Source: Ilex aquifolium (lineage: Eukaryota > Streptophyta > Magnoliopsida > Aquifoliales > Aquifoliaceae). From it: a stretch of 64,000 bases of DNA. Both the position numbers and the translations under genes were made by a program. The notes beneath the pieces were generated by a model. The model did no database searches. It saw nothing but the letters and a program-made list of their open reading frames with translations, and was not told the origin of the DNA. The stretch's first letter is position 1. The number at the start of each line of letters is the position of its first letter. The DNA is taken from positions 20,659,844-20,723,843 of the forward strand of contig OX637402.1 in the NCBI GenBank assembly GCA_951799425.1, given 5' to 3'. Below, piece after piece: positions 11,601 to 21,200 of this stretch.

Positions 11601-13439
11601 TGACTTGATCCGAAATGTATACACCCAAGTGCAGGCGGTCAAGTTGTAGTAATAATCTGGTTTGAGTCCAGAGTCGAATCCTCAGGGAACTATGGTTGGT
11701 GTTCTTTGAAGTAAATAGTGAGAAAGACTTGTAATTGGAAATATTATGATTTTGAAGTTGTGGGAAGTTTTGGATAGAATGTAAGATTCTTTCCAATGGG
11801 TATTTTGCTAGACAAAATATAAGATGATTAAATGTAACAAACACTCTTTGGTTCGGGAATCAGAATATGTAGTTGATTATCCGGTGCATTATGTTTATGC
11901 TTTATAACTCAATTAACTCCCGTGTCAACGGCAAATTAATCGGAAGATAGGAATGAAGTGCAATAATGGTGGACATTGAAAGTTTGTCATGAAGAGTTAG
12001 TTAGGGTACTTGCCTTGAATCAATGGATCTTTCCATGTAGGAGTCATCCATTTATCATAGAAAGATCCGTTGATTATACAAAGTACCTTTACTTTGCTAG
12101 GTGCATTCAATCACCCAAAAATCAAGTGGAGTATAGAACATTTAAGCATAAAGGTGATACACAAACATAATGTCCGGATTAATCTTTTACATATCTATCA
12201 TCCCTTCCCAAAGAGTGAATGAGGACTACTCACCCTTCATAGCTATGGTAAAGCTAGAATGATGAATGGTACTCATCCCCAAAAGGTGTTACAAAGTAAA
12301 ATGCTCAAGCACTAAAAGTGAAATGCTTTAAAGTAAAATAGCTAAACAAGGAGCCGATCTTCGACAAAGAATGAGTGAATCACGTTCCACCCTTCACGGC
12401 TTTGGTAAAGCTCTAGAAAAGTGGAAGAGTTTCACTCCTCTAAGGGGAAGAAGGAAGCTCCAACAATGGAAGTAAAAGAAAACAATACTTAAATTAAAAG
12501 AAAGCAATAAATACTTGGTGTTTAATCCACAACCAAGAGATGATAATACATAAAAGAAAACAACAACTTCTTGGTGTTTAATTCACAACCAAGATCTAAT
12601 AAAAAGAAAACAACAACTTCTTGGTGTTTAATCCACAACCAAGATATAATAAAAACATAAAAGAAAACAATAACTTCTTGGTGTTTAATTCACAACCAAG
12701 ATCTAAAACATAAAAGAAAACAATAACTTCTTGGTGTTTAATTCACAACCAAGATCTAAAACATAAAAGAAAACAATAACTTCTTGGTGTTTAATTCACA
12801 ACCAAGATCTAATAAAAAGAAAACAATAACTCAAGAAAGTAAATAAAGCAATAATACTTGAAAGATGATTCAAGAAAAAGATTCAAGACCTTTGGAGTGT
12901 TTTCCACTAGGAAGAAATGTTCTTTACAAGAAAAATGAAACAAGAGAAGGATGCCCATTACAAGCCCCCAAGGGGGGTATTTATAGGCATCCAAATTATA
13001 AATATCCTAAAAGATATTTATCCTAAAATATATTTAATTACAAATATCCTAAAAGATATTTATCCTAAAAGATATTTAATTACAAATATCCTAAAAGATA
13101 TTTATCCTAAAAGATATTTAATTACAAATATCCTAAAAGATATTTATCCTAAAAGATATTTAATTACAAATATCAAGAAGATCTTGATTTACACTTTGAT
13201 CTCCCTTTGTTTTGAGCTTTAATAATTTACACCCTATGCTTTGATAAGTTGCTCTCCATGCTTTGATAATTGGCTCCCGTCGTTTTGACGCATAAAAACC
13301 TGAAAAGAACAACATTCAATGCATTATCCTTAATTCACACATTAACCCTAATTAGATTTATTTTGACTAGTTTAACTTTATTTAATTACACAATTGACCT
13401 TTTAATTTAATTACATTTTGCATTAATTAGGGTTAATCA
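11601..13439 (-). repeat. 3' LTR of the Athila-type element
   Basis: This LTR is 1839 bp, with TGACTTGATC at the left and GGTTAATCA at the right in plus orientation. On the element's strand a TATA box (TATAAATA) lies at 12978-12985. It differs from the other LTR by one extra copy of a 42-bp unit (about 12994-13170) and a few substitutions. An array of about six ~50-60-bp units, each with the palindrome CTTGGTgtttaattcacAACCAAG, lies at about 12510-12812. Confidence 0.92.
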
Positions 13440-13452
13440 CACCCCCCAACCT
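13440..13452 (-). other. polypurine tract for plus-strand priming
   Basis: On the element's strand AGGTTGGGGGGTG lies directly against the first base of the 3' LTR, where the plus-strand primer of a gypsy element belongs. The same 13-mer occurs internally at 17779-17791. Confidence 0.85.
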
Positions 13453-14137
13453 AAACATTACTAGTCCCTAGTAATAAATAACAGCATAACAAAATCACTT
13501 TCGTAGATAACACGATTGCATTTAGCATATGCAATAAGCCGTTAAACCCCTAGGTGATTCCTAGTGGACGAGTTTTGTCTCGTGAAGGTTTTCAGTGAAG
13601 CTACCTACAAACTCCATTGTGAAAAAAAATGTGTATATGCATTAGCACCATGATAGTTGAATTTTTTTTTTTTTTTTTTTAGAACATAGAACACTTCTCT
13701 GTCATTGGTACGTAATATACGCAAAAATAAACACTTGTTATATTGGTATTTGAAATTCCCTATGTAGTAAGAATGATCATTCTAGCAACAAGAATTGTTA
13801 TATAACAAACACTCCACTTTACTACCTTCCATGGATAGCTTCGATTTCACAAACCTCTCGTAGAATGCTCTCAGCAAAAATTCACTCCGATTATAGTGAC
13901 TTGTCTCTCACGGGGCATGTGATCAGAAGGTGGCCAATCGAAAAATCACATGCACAATTAGGAAGGAAGTGAAGTTTACGGAAACAAACTAATCATGTTT
14001 GGCATAATCTCATGAAAGAATATTGATGCAATTTAAAGAAATACTATTTACCATACCCCAATTTTGATTAACAACACACACATGTAACAGACTTGAGATC
14101 AATTAGGGCTTTTCATAGGTTGTAGCGTGGCCAGAGG

Positions 14138-14285
14138 TCAGTGGCTAGGGCTGTTAATCGAGCTGAATTCGAGCTTTTGTCAAGCCTAATTTACACATAA
14201 ACGAGCTGGCTCGTTTAACAATTAACACATAAACGAGCCTTAAATAATGTTCAAGCTTGGCTTGATTAACAGCCCTATCAGTGGC
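14138..14285. mobile_element. 132-bp hAT-type MITE inside the Athila-type element
   Basis: The element is 14146-14277. Its ends, TAGGGCTGTTAATCGAGC and the inverted GCTTGATTAACAGCCCTA, are nearly perfect. It is flanked by a perfect 8-bp duplication TCAGTGGC (14138-14145 and 14278-14285). It has no coding capacity. Direct repeats of ACACATAAACGAGC lie inside. Confidence 0.85.
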
Positions 14286-15079
14286 TAATGAAATGACGTC
14301 AGAGGTTTTCAAAAGCTATCTTTTCATTCTGTAATGTAGCACACTTCTTTCTAGCTTTTCGACATTTTGCCAAGAAATGATTTCTTTTTTTTTTTTTTTT
14401 TTTTTTTCATTGATTCTCCTTATCATCGAAAAGTAATCTCCACAGTTTTCCCATTTCTTTGCATTTCTGTGTCATATTAATTAATAAGAGTGTGCAAGAA
14501 AATTAGATAGCAATGGTGTGTCCAGTATGTTTTCTTGTGGCTTGGTAAATATTTGGGTTTATCAAAGAAGAAATCATACTTTGAGGGCTCAAACATAGCT
14601 GACTAGGGAAATAATTTTGCAGAAAAAATGGCTAAGGCTCAATATCAAATCAAAGATGGCCTAAAATCCTTTCTCAAGTATGTGAACATGTATGTGTCGT
14701 ATGAACAGATTTCTTGGGGATATGTCAACAGATTACCTTAGTTGCGTCAATCAAAGCAAATTTAATGAGATTATTCAAAAATAGAGAATGAAAAACCTTA
14801 CTTGAATAAATGTTAATTATCTCTCAAAAGTATGATAAGGCTCAAAACTTACCATGGTATTCTTTATCATCTCCACTGGTAATGTCAGGTTTTTCATGGA
14901 ATGTCGGTTATATACCGATTCTATTTTTGAGTCTGGTCATTCTTTACCTTAAGAATAACAAATAGCAATATACATTTGACATTTAAGCATAGAGAAAATA
15001 CCATTTTTCAAGGAAGTGGTTTTTTTTTTTTTTTTTTTTTTTTTTAGAAAACAAGAAAAATAAAATTCAAAATTATAAA

Positions 15080-15341
15080 CATACTCATTTATCTATGAAA
15101 ATTGAAAGAAGACTAGATGCACCAATTAAACTTGAAAAACTATGGCGTCTCAGGATAAGTCCCTACCCACACTACAGGTTGGCATTTTAGGACATTCCTT
15201 ACTCCGCCCACATACTCATTTATCTATGAGAATTGAAAGAAGATAAAATGCACAAATTGAACTTGGAAATTTATGGCGTCTCAGGATCAAATCCCTACCT
15301 ACACTGTTAGTTGGTAGTTCGGGACGTTCCTTACTCGGCCC
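15080..15341. repeat. two tandem copies of a 131-bp unit
   Basis: The units start CATACTCATTTATCTATGA at 15080 and 15211. Each contains words (ATGGCGTCTCAGGAT, CCTTACTC, GCCCA) that match, in the same order, the DNA coding for the C-terminal GLSKDYPDTP region of the two basic Cys/His ORFs upstream. They may be remains of a further cassette copy. Confidence 0.55.
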
Positions 15342-15455
15342 ATATTTTTATTTCAACAACCAGACTTTGTACAAAAATATTTTACAAAAGAGTTCAGACC
15401 CTTAACCTTCATTCCAAAACACATTTTTCCACAGCTTTGTTTTTATAGTTAAAAT

Positions 15456-15881
15456 CTAATCCGAGTCATCGCTTGGATCTATGTCATTATCAGTGACCCT
15501 TCCAACTTCTTGTCGCACATAACTTGTAAGTCCCGGACTGGCATAAGATGGTGTGTCAGGATAATCCTTACTCAGCCCATACACTATCCAGTTTAATCGA
15601 TCGGTTGCACGACCCGAAATTGGTTCAGAACACTGATTATGTTTTTTCATATGAAATATCCTGCCACAATGGTAACAAGCACCCAGTCGTTTGGAACGAC
15701 GATGTTTAGCAAAATTGCTTCTGCCACACAATGGTTGTTGTTGTTTCTCTCGGATCTCAATTTTTCTCATATCCCTTGCTTTTCTCATTATCACAGCATG
15801 CACATCAGATGGGAAAATGCGTAGAACTCCTAGACTAAACCAAAAAAGTTTAGGATCCATGCTTGCTAAGACTAAAGACAT
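15456..15881 (-). CDS. accessory basic Cys/His protein, cassette copy B
   Basis: This 141-residue protein has unknown function. ATG is at 15881, in a context shared with copy A. The N-terminal part is hydrophobic (LFWFSLGVLRIFPSDVH), followed by a basic Arg/Lys stretch. The cluster RLGACYHCGRIFHMKKHNQC (about residues 67-86) fits Cx2Cx4Hx6C, with another Cys at about residue 52. Then come the invariant SEPISGRATDRLNWI, GLSKDYPDTP and an acidic tail. By eye about two thirds of residues match copy A without gaps over the first ~130 positions, which argues for selection on the protein. The layout, a helical FPxDV segment, a Lys/Arg block and a Cys cluster at the 3' end of the element, resembles the nucleic-acid-binding protein family of carlaviruses (Pfam Viral_NABP). 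I infer a nucleic-acid-binding role. Confidence 0.75.
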   Translation of the reverse strand: MSLVLASMDPKLFWFSLGVLRIFPSDVHAVIMRKARDMRKIEIREKQQQPLCGRSNFAKHRRSKRLGACYHCGRIFHMKKHNQCSEPISGRATDRLNWIVYGLSKDYPDTPSYASPGLTSYVRQEVGRVTDNDIDPSDDSD

Positions 15882-16423
15882 TCTATCTGGTTCTTTAACG
15901 TCTACCAGTCACAAAGACAGTTGAAGCTGCATCCGATGTAATCATGAAATACAGGTACAAATACTAAAAAAAACGCGATCCAAAAAAAATAAATTTTTTT
16001 TTTTTTTTTTTTTTTTTTTTCAGATCTAAAACTAAAATTACAAATACGAAACTAGAGAAAATATACCAAAATACAAGCGGAAGGAAGAAGATTTAGGATG
16101 AAACAAACAAATTAACGAAGAAGGAATAAACCCAGAATACATAGGATTGAGGAGGATTATTTGGCAAATTATCAGATCTTACTGTAACAGCAATTACAAC
16201 ATAGTCATTGGAGGGCATAGCAAATTCACAAGGAATCTTATAAAGACAAATAGCCATGAGAATCACAAGCTGTAGATATCAAATTTCAAATATATATATA
16301 AATGAAATTACAAACAAGCAATACTTACAACACTAGCACTAGTGGGCTAGTGGAGATAAGGTTGTAAGGTACAGATCTGTTCATCTGCCGAAACCTACAA
16401 ACAAAATACAACAATTACTCAAC

Positions 16424-16555
16424 TCAAGGAATATCTGGGTTTCTCTGGAAACTCCTCATCCTAAGTGTGAGAACACAAAGAGCACCCAGGTACACATACA
16501 AACATATAAGACAAATTATTAAACAAAAGACTGGATCGTCGGCGTATATGGTCAT
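16424..16555 (-). CDS. 43-residue one-span membrane peptide, cassette copy B
   Basis: This ORF starts at ATG 16555 and ends at TGA 16424-16426. It has a short acidic start (MTIYADDP), about 25 hydrophobic residues rich in Cys, Leu and Ile, then a basic Arg-containing tail ending NPDIP. It matches the 48-residue ORF of copy A in size, in the DDP start, in the hydrophobic span, in the NPDxP end and in its distance from a TATA-like box (about 153 nt here, 150 nt in copy A). Function is unknown. Alone it would be a weak call; the matching pair makes it credible. Confidence 0.6.
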   Translation of the reverse strand: MTIYADDPVFCLIICLICLYVYLGALCVLTLRMRSFQRNPDIP

Positions 16556-16707
16556 GGATTTACAGGGGGTGAGTTGTTTTTACAGAGAACAGAAAGAACG
16601 ACGACGAAGAAGAAGAGAAGAAAAAGAAAGAGAAGAAGATAAGGGAAAGAGAAAAGGGGGGAACCAACACCGGTGATGGTGGAAGAAAAAGAAAAAGGTG
16701 GAAGGCC

Positions 16708-16714
16708 TAATAAA
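16708..16714 (-). promoter_or_regulatory. TATA-like box of cassette copy B
   Basis: On the minus strand TGCCTTTATTAGGCC is followed by about 110 nt of C/T-rich leader (a plant Y-patch-like stretch) and then the membrane-peptide ORF. Copy A has TGCCTTTATAAGGC at the same distance. It is a candidate internal promoter. Confidence 0.45.
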
Positions 16715-17152
16715 GGCATTCCTCAGATTTTTGTTTTTTTTTTTTTTGTTTTTTTTTGTTTTTTTTTTTTTTTTTTAATATAAGAAAGTGTCGGCAGGAG
16801 CTGGCAGGCAGAAGAAAAGAAAAAAAAGAAGAAGAAAGGCAGTGGGAGGCCCCCCCCCTTTTTTTTTCTAACTTTACTTTCGGCAGTGTCGGCAGGCGCA
16901 ATAATAGCAGCAGGCGCAATAATGGTGCATAGTAATAAAAATGAGTAGGGTAAGAGAACACCTCGCACTTGAGCTTTGACTCATGCACCAATATCTGAAT
17001 CTAGGAACAACAAAATTATACAACAAAAGAAAGTGATATGCAAAAGAGTTTGTACAGAACATAAAAAAATAAAATAAAATAAAATAAAATAAAATTTACA
17101 GACTCGGACCTTCAGCTCTCATTCCCAACCTCAGTACACTTTTTCACAGAGG

Positions 17153-17584
17153 TCAATCCGATTCCCCCTCCGTATCTGTGTAAAATGGACAACTAGTAAC
17201 TCTCCCAACTTCCTCTCTCACAAATCGGTTAAGCACAGTACCGGAATAGCATGGCGTATCAGGGTAATCCTTACTCAGCCCATGTTTTATCCAGTTTAAT
17301 CGATCGGTTGCGCGACCGGAAATTGGTTCAGAACATTTGTTGTATCTTTTCTCATGAAAGTATCTGCCACACTGTTTACAGGCACCAAGTCGTGTAGCAC
17401 GACGACGTTTAGAATAACTGCTTCGGCCACAGAGGGGTTTCGCTTGTTTTTCTTTGATTTCAGCCTTCCTTACTAATCTTGCTTTTCTCATGATCATGGT
17501 ATGTACATCAGATGGAAAAGTACGTAGGACTCCTAGACTAAACCAAAAAAGATTTACATCCATGATTGATACTCTATGACCCAT
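17153..17584 (-). CDS. accessory basic Cys/His protein, cassette copy A
   Basis: This 143-residue paralogue of the protein at 15456-15881 starts at ATG 17584. Key parts are LFWFSLGVLRTFPSDVH, a basic stretch ending CGRSSYSKRRRATRLGAC, and the Cys/His cluster ACKQCGRYFHEKRYNKC (Cx2Cx4Hx6C). SEPISGRATDRLNWI, GLSKDYPDTP and an acidic C-terminus follow. The DNA just before the start (a CTTTGTGACTGG word) is shared with copy B and preceded in both by an AG that could be a splice acceptor. It lies 323 nt after the membrane-peptide ORF. No standard Athila gag, pol or env-like domain fits it. I infer RNA or DNA binding from charge and cysteines only. Confidence 0.78.
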   Translation of the reverse strand: MGHRVSIMDVNLFWFSLGVLRTFPSDVHTMIMRKARLVRKAEIKEKQAKPLCGRSSYSKRRRATRLGACKQCGRYFHEKRYNKCSEPISGRATDRLNWIKHGLSKDYPDTPCYSGTVLNRFVREEVGRVTSCPFYTDTEGESD

Positions 17585-17778
17585 TATCTGGTTTTTTTAC
17601 GTCTTCCAGTCACAAAGACGATCAAAACTGACCCACAGATATTATCATTAATACAAGGTACATAATATGAACAGATACAACAATAAAAACAAAAAAAATT
17701 TACAGAAAATTTTACGGGTTCAACCTGCGCAGATCAACTACTGTAAACTGCAGATCAACTATTGTAAACTGTAGATCT

Positions 17779-17791
17779 CACCCCCCAACCT
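17779..17791 (-). other. internal copy of the polypurine tract
   Basis: AGGTTGGGGGGTG occurs here exactly as at the 3' LTR junction. It follows a GGGGACAATGTTCAGTCT word of the kind often found after pol in Athila elements. It may be a second plus-strand priming site, or a mark of the ancestral end of the element. Confidence 0.55.
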
Positions 17792-17906
17792 AGACTGAAC
17801 ATTGTCCCCAATGTTTCGAGTTTTTCGGTTTGTAGAGCTTGAATACGCAGTTAACTGTGGAGATCTGTTCAATCGCCGATGACCTATACCAAAAAAAAAA
17901 CAGAGA

Positions 17907-18053
17907 TTAAGCATCTTTGGGGTGGTCTGGGTTTTCATTGGGACAAAAACCCTTGATCATCAGTGCGGCCCGAAGAAGAACAGCCATAAGTAAATAATAC
18001 AAACAAATGTAGATCATGAGAAGGAGGATAGGGTCATCGAAAAATGCAGACAT
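17907..18053 (-). CDS. 48-residue one-span membrane peptide, cassette copy A
   Basis: ATG at 18053 (context CAGTACCATG) opens MSAFFDDPILLLMIYICLYY, continues hydrophobic for about 25 residues, then has basic residues and ends PNENPDHPKDA. The N-terminal DDP, single span and NPDxP end recur in copy B. It is the first ORF after the TATA-like box at 18203-18209. Function is unknown; I infer a small single-pass membrane peptide. Confidence 0.62.
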   Translation of the reverse strand: MSAFFDDPILLLMIYICLYYLLMAVLLRAALMIKGFCPNENPDHPKDA

Positions 18054-18202
18054 GGTACTGTTATGGGTTGGATCGTGGTACAGAAGACCAGATGCAGTGG
18101 AGAAGAAGAAGAAAAGAGAAGAAGCAGAAGAAGAAAAAGAAAAGAAAAGAGTAAAGGTGTGGTGAGGAAAAGAAAAAAAAGAAAAAAAAAGCGATGGGAG
18201 CC

Positions 18203-18209
18203 TTATAAA
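18203..18209 (-). promoter_or_regulatory. TATA-like box overlapping the gag-pol stop codon
   Basis: The minus strand reads CTGCCTTTATAAGGC, where TAA is the stop codon of the polyprotein and TATAAG a good TATA box. About 120 nt of C/T-rich leader and the first cassette ORF follow. The candidate promoter would let the accessory genes be expressed without the 5' LTR. Confidence 0.5.
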
Positions 18210-21200
18210 GGCAGTCCATCGTGTCGGGTGTCTGACTGACCCGACCCTTTTTTGTGTCGGCAAGCGTAATCTCCGGAGTGATTTCCGGAGATACTTTCTG
18301 GATCCATAAAAAAAATGGTCTCCACATTTTGGACAAAATTCTCCACAAAGGGTTTTAATCGCTGACCATTGACGGTAAAAATGTTACCGTTTGATGGGTT
18401 CTCCACTTCCACTGCCCCATGTTCAAATACCTTTTTAACAATGTATGGTCCAGTCCATCTTGATTTCAACTTACCAGGAAATAGGCGAAGTCTCGAATTG
18501 AAAAGTAGAACTTTTTGATCAGGTTCAAAAGATTTTCGCACTATGTTCTTGTCATGAAAAATTTTCATCCTGGTTTTTGCAATCTTAGCATTTTCATATG
18601 CTTCATTTCTCAATTCCTCCAATTCATTAATCTGAAGCTTCCGTGACAGTCCAGCCTTGTCTAAGTCAAAATTCATTGCTTTAATAGCCCAGTATGCCCT
18701 ATGTTCCAATTCCACAGGCAAGTGACATGGCTTTCCATAGACTAATCGATAGGGAGACATGCCCAAAATTGTTTTAAAAGCAGTTCGGTATGCCCAGAGC
18801 GCATCAGTTAGTCTTAATGACCAATCTTTGCGATCTGGGTTCACCGTTTTTTCCAAAATTAATTTGATCTCCCGATTAGCTAACTCAGCTTGTCCACTGG
18901 TCTGTGGATGATAAGGGGTTGCAATTTTGTGAAAAATCAAGTATTTTTTCATTAAATTCCAGAAGGGACGATTGCAAAAATGAGAACCCCCATCACTTAT
19001 AATGGATTTTGGAATTCCAAACCGAGATAAAATATTTTCTTTTAAAAACTTGATCACCGTTTGATGATCATTATTTCGGCATGGAATTGCTTCAACCCAT
19101 TTGGATACATAGTCTACGGCTACTAAAATGTATAGATAGCCAAAGGAGGGGGGAAATGGTCCCATAAAATCGATACCCCAACAGTCAAAAATTTCGATCA
19201 CCAAAATTGGGTTTAAGGGCATCATGTTTCTTTTTGAAATGTTTCCCAACCTTTGACATCTATCGCAAGTTACGCAAAAAGCATGGACATCTTGGAAAAG
19301 TGTGGGCCAGTAAAATCCACACTGCAAGATTTTTGCAGCGGTTTTTCGAGATGAAAAATGACCACCGCATGCTTCTGAATGACAAAATGTTATTACCTGT
19401 CTACTTTCCTGAGCGGGGATGCAACGTCTTATGATCTGATCCTTACAGTACTTGAATACGTAGGGATCTTCCCAAAAGAAATTGCGGACCTCCCTCAGAA
19501 ACTTCTTTTTGTCCATGGGAGTGAAAAATGGAGGAAGTGTTCCGGTAGCAAGGAAATTAGCAATATCAGCGTACCATGGGGTTTCATCAATCCTGAATAG
19601 TTGTTCATCGGGGAATTTTTCATTGATTGGCAGTCCATCCTCATGAAATTCATAAGTTAATCTTGACAGATGATCTGCCACCACATTTTCCACACCCTTT
19701 TTGTCCTTAATGACTAAATCAAATTCTTGGAGCAAAAGGATCCATCTCAAGAGCCTTGGTTTGGCATCTTTTTTTGTAAGCAAAAATTTCAGTGCTGCAT
19801 GGTCAGTAAATACAGTAACAGAAGAACCAACCAGATAAGATCGAAATTTTTCCAATGCAAATACTACAGCAAGTAATTCCTTTTCAGTTGTTGAGTAATT
19901 CATTTGGGCATCATTTAAAGTTTTACTTGCATAGTAAATCACATGTGGCTTCTTATCTTTTCTTTGTCCCAAAACAGCACCTACAGCATAGTCACTAGCA
20001 TCACACATCAATTCAAAGGGTAGAGTCCAGTCAGGAGGTTGCATTATTGGGGCAGAAATTAACATGCCTTTGAGTTTGTCAAAGGATTTTTGGCACGCTT
20101 CATTCCAGTCAAAAATGACATCCTGACTCAAAAGATGACACATAGGTTTTGCTATGGTGCTGAAGTCTTTTATGAACCTTCTGTAGAATCCTGCATGACC
20201 TAAGAATGATCGAACATCCTTTACAACCCTAGGAGCAGGAAGATTCCTTATCAAATCAATTTTTGCTTTATCAACTTTCATGCCTTCAGACGACACAATG
20301 TGACCCAAGACAATGCCTTGATTCACCATGAAATGACATTTCTCCCAGTTAAGCACCAGATTTGCCTCTTTGCATCTCATCAAAACTTTTTCTAGGTTAG
20401 CTAGACACAAATCAAATGAGTCACCATATACCGAGAAATCATCCATGAAAATTTCCAAAAAATTTTCGACCATGTCACTGAACAAGCTCAGCATACATCT
20501 TTGAAATGTTGCAGGAGCGTTACAAAGTCCGAATGGCATCCTTTTGAATGCAAAGGTGCCAAATGGACATGTGAATGTGGTCTTTTCTTGGTCATTCAGA
20601 GCTATCTCAATTTGATTGTATCCGGAATACCCATCCAGGAAACAGTAAAATTCATGGCCTGCTATTCTCTCGAGGACTTGGTCAAGGAAGGGAAGAGGAA
20701 AATGGTCTTTTCTAGTCACCAGATTGAGTTTTCGATAGTCAATGCACATTCGCCATCCTGTGACGACTCGTGTTGGCACGAGTTCATTTGCATCATTTTT
20801 GACTACTGTGACTCCAGATTTCTTTGGTACAACTTGGGTTGGACTAACCCATTTGCTATCGGAGATAGGAAAAATTATCCCTGCATCCAGGAGTTTGAGC
20901 ACTTCCAGTCTCACAACCTCTTTCATGTGAGGATTCAATCGTCGCTGCATTTGACGAGAGGGTTTTGAGTCCTCTTCAAGGTATATGGCATGATTACAAA
21001 TTAACGGGCTTATACCTTTCAAATCAGCGATGGTCCACCCAATGGTGCTTTTGTGACTTTTAAGAACTTCAATTAATTGAGCTTCTTGCAAGTCTGTGAT
21101 TTTTGAAGAAATTACCACTGGGTAAGATTTATCCTCACCTAAAAATGCATACTTGAGATCAGATGGGAGCGGTTTCAGTTCAGGCTTTGGTGGCCTGTCA

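Larger units (their letters stand above)
13453..15455. other. non-coding 3' region of the Athila-type element
   Basis: No convincing ORF is present. The stretch holds long T runs (about 13662, 14382, 15021), a hAT-type MITE (14146-14277) and a 131-bp tandem repeat (15080-15341). Confidence 0.6.

Noticed and set aside
11343..11844. Overlapping ORFs through the CA/TA/TG tract
   Set aside because: They are open only because dinucleotide repeats lack stops; the peptides are simple Thr-His, Tyr-Ile and Cys-Val runs.
12490..12830. Regularly spaced repeats with palindromes, at first sight like a CRISPR array
   Set aside because: They occur in both LTRs of a plant retrotransposon, units are near-identical throughout with no unique spacers, and the genome is eukaryotic.
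17585..18202. Longer frames upstream and overlapping the first cassette
   Set aside because: Phe/Ser-rich translations come from the pyrimidine-rich leader; only the 48-residue ORF has a match in the second copy.
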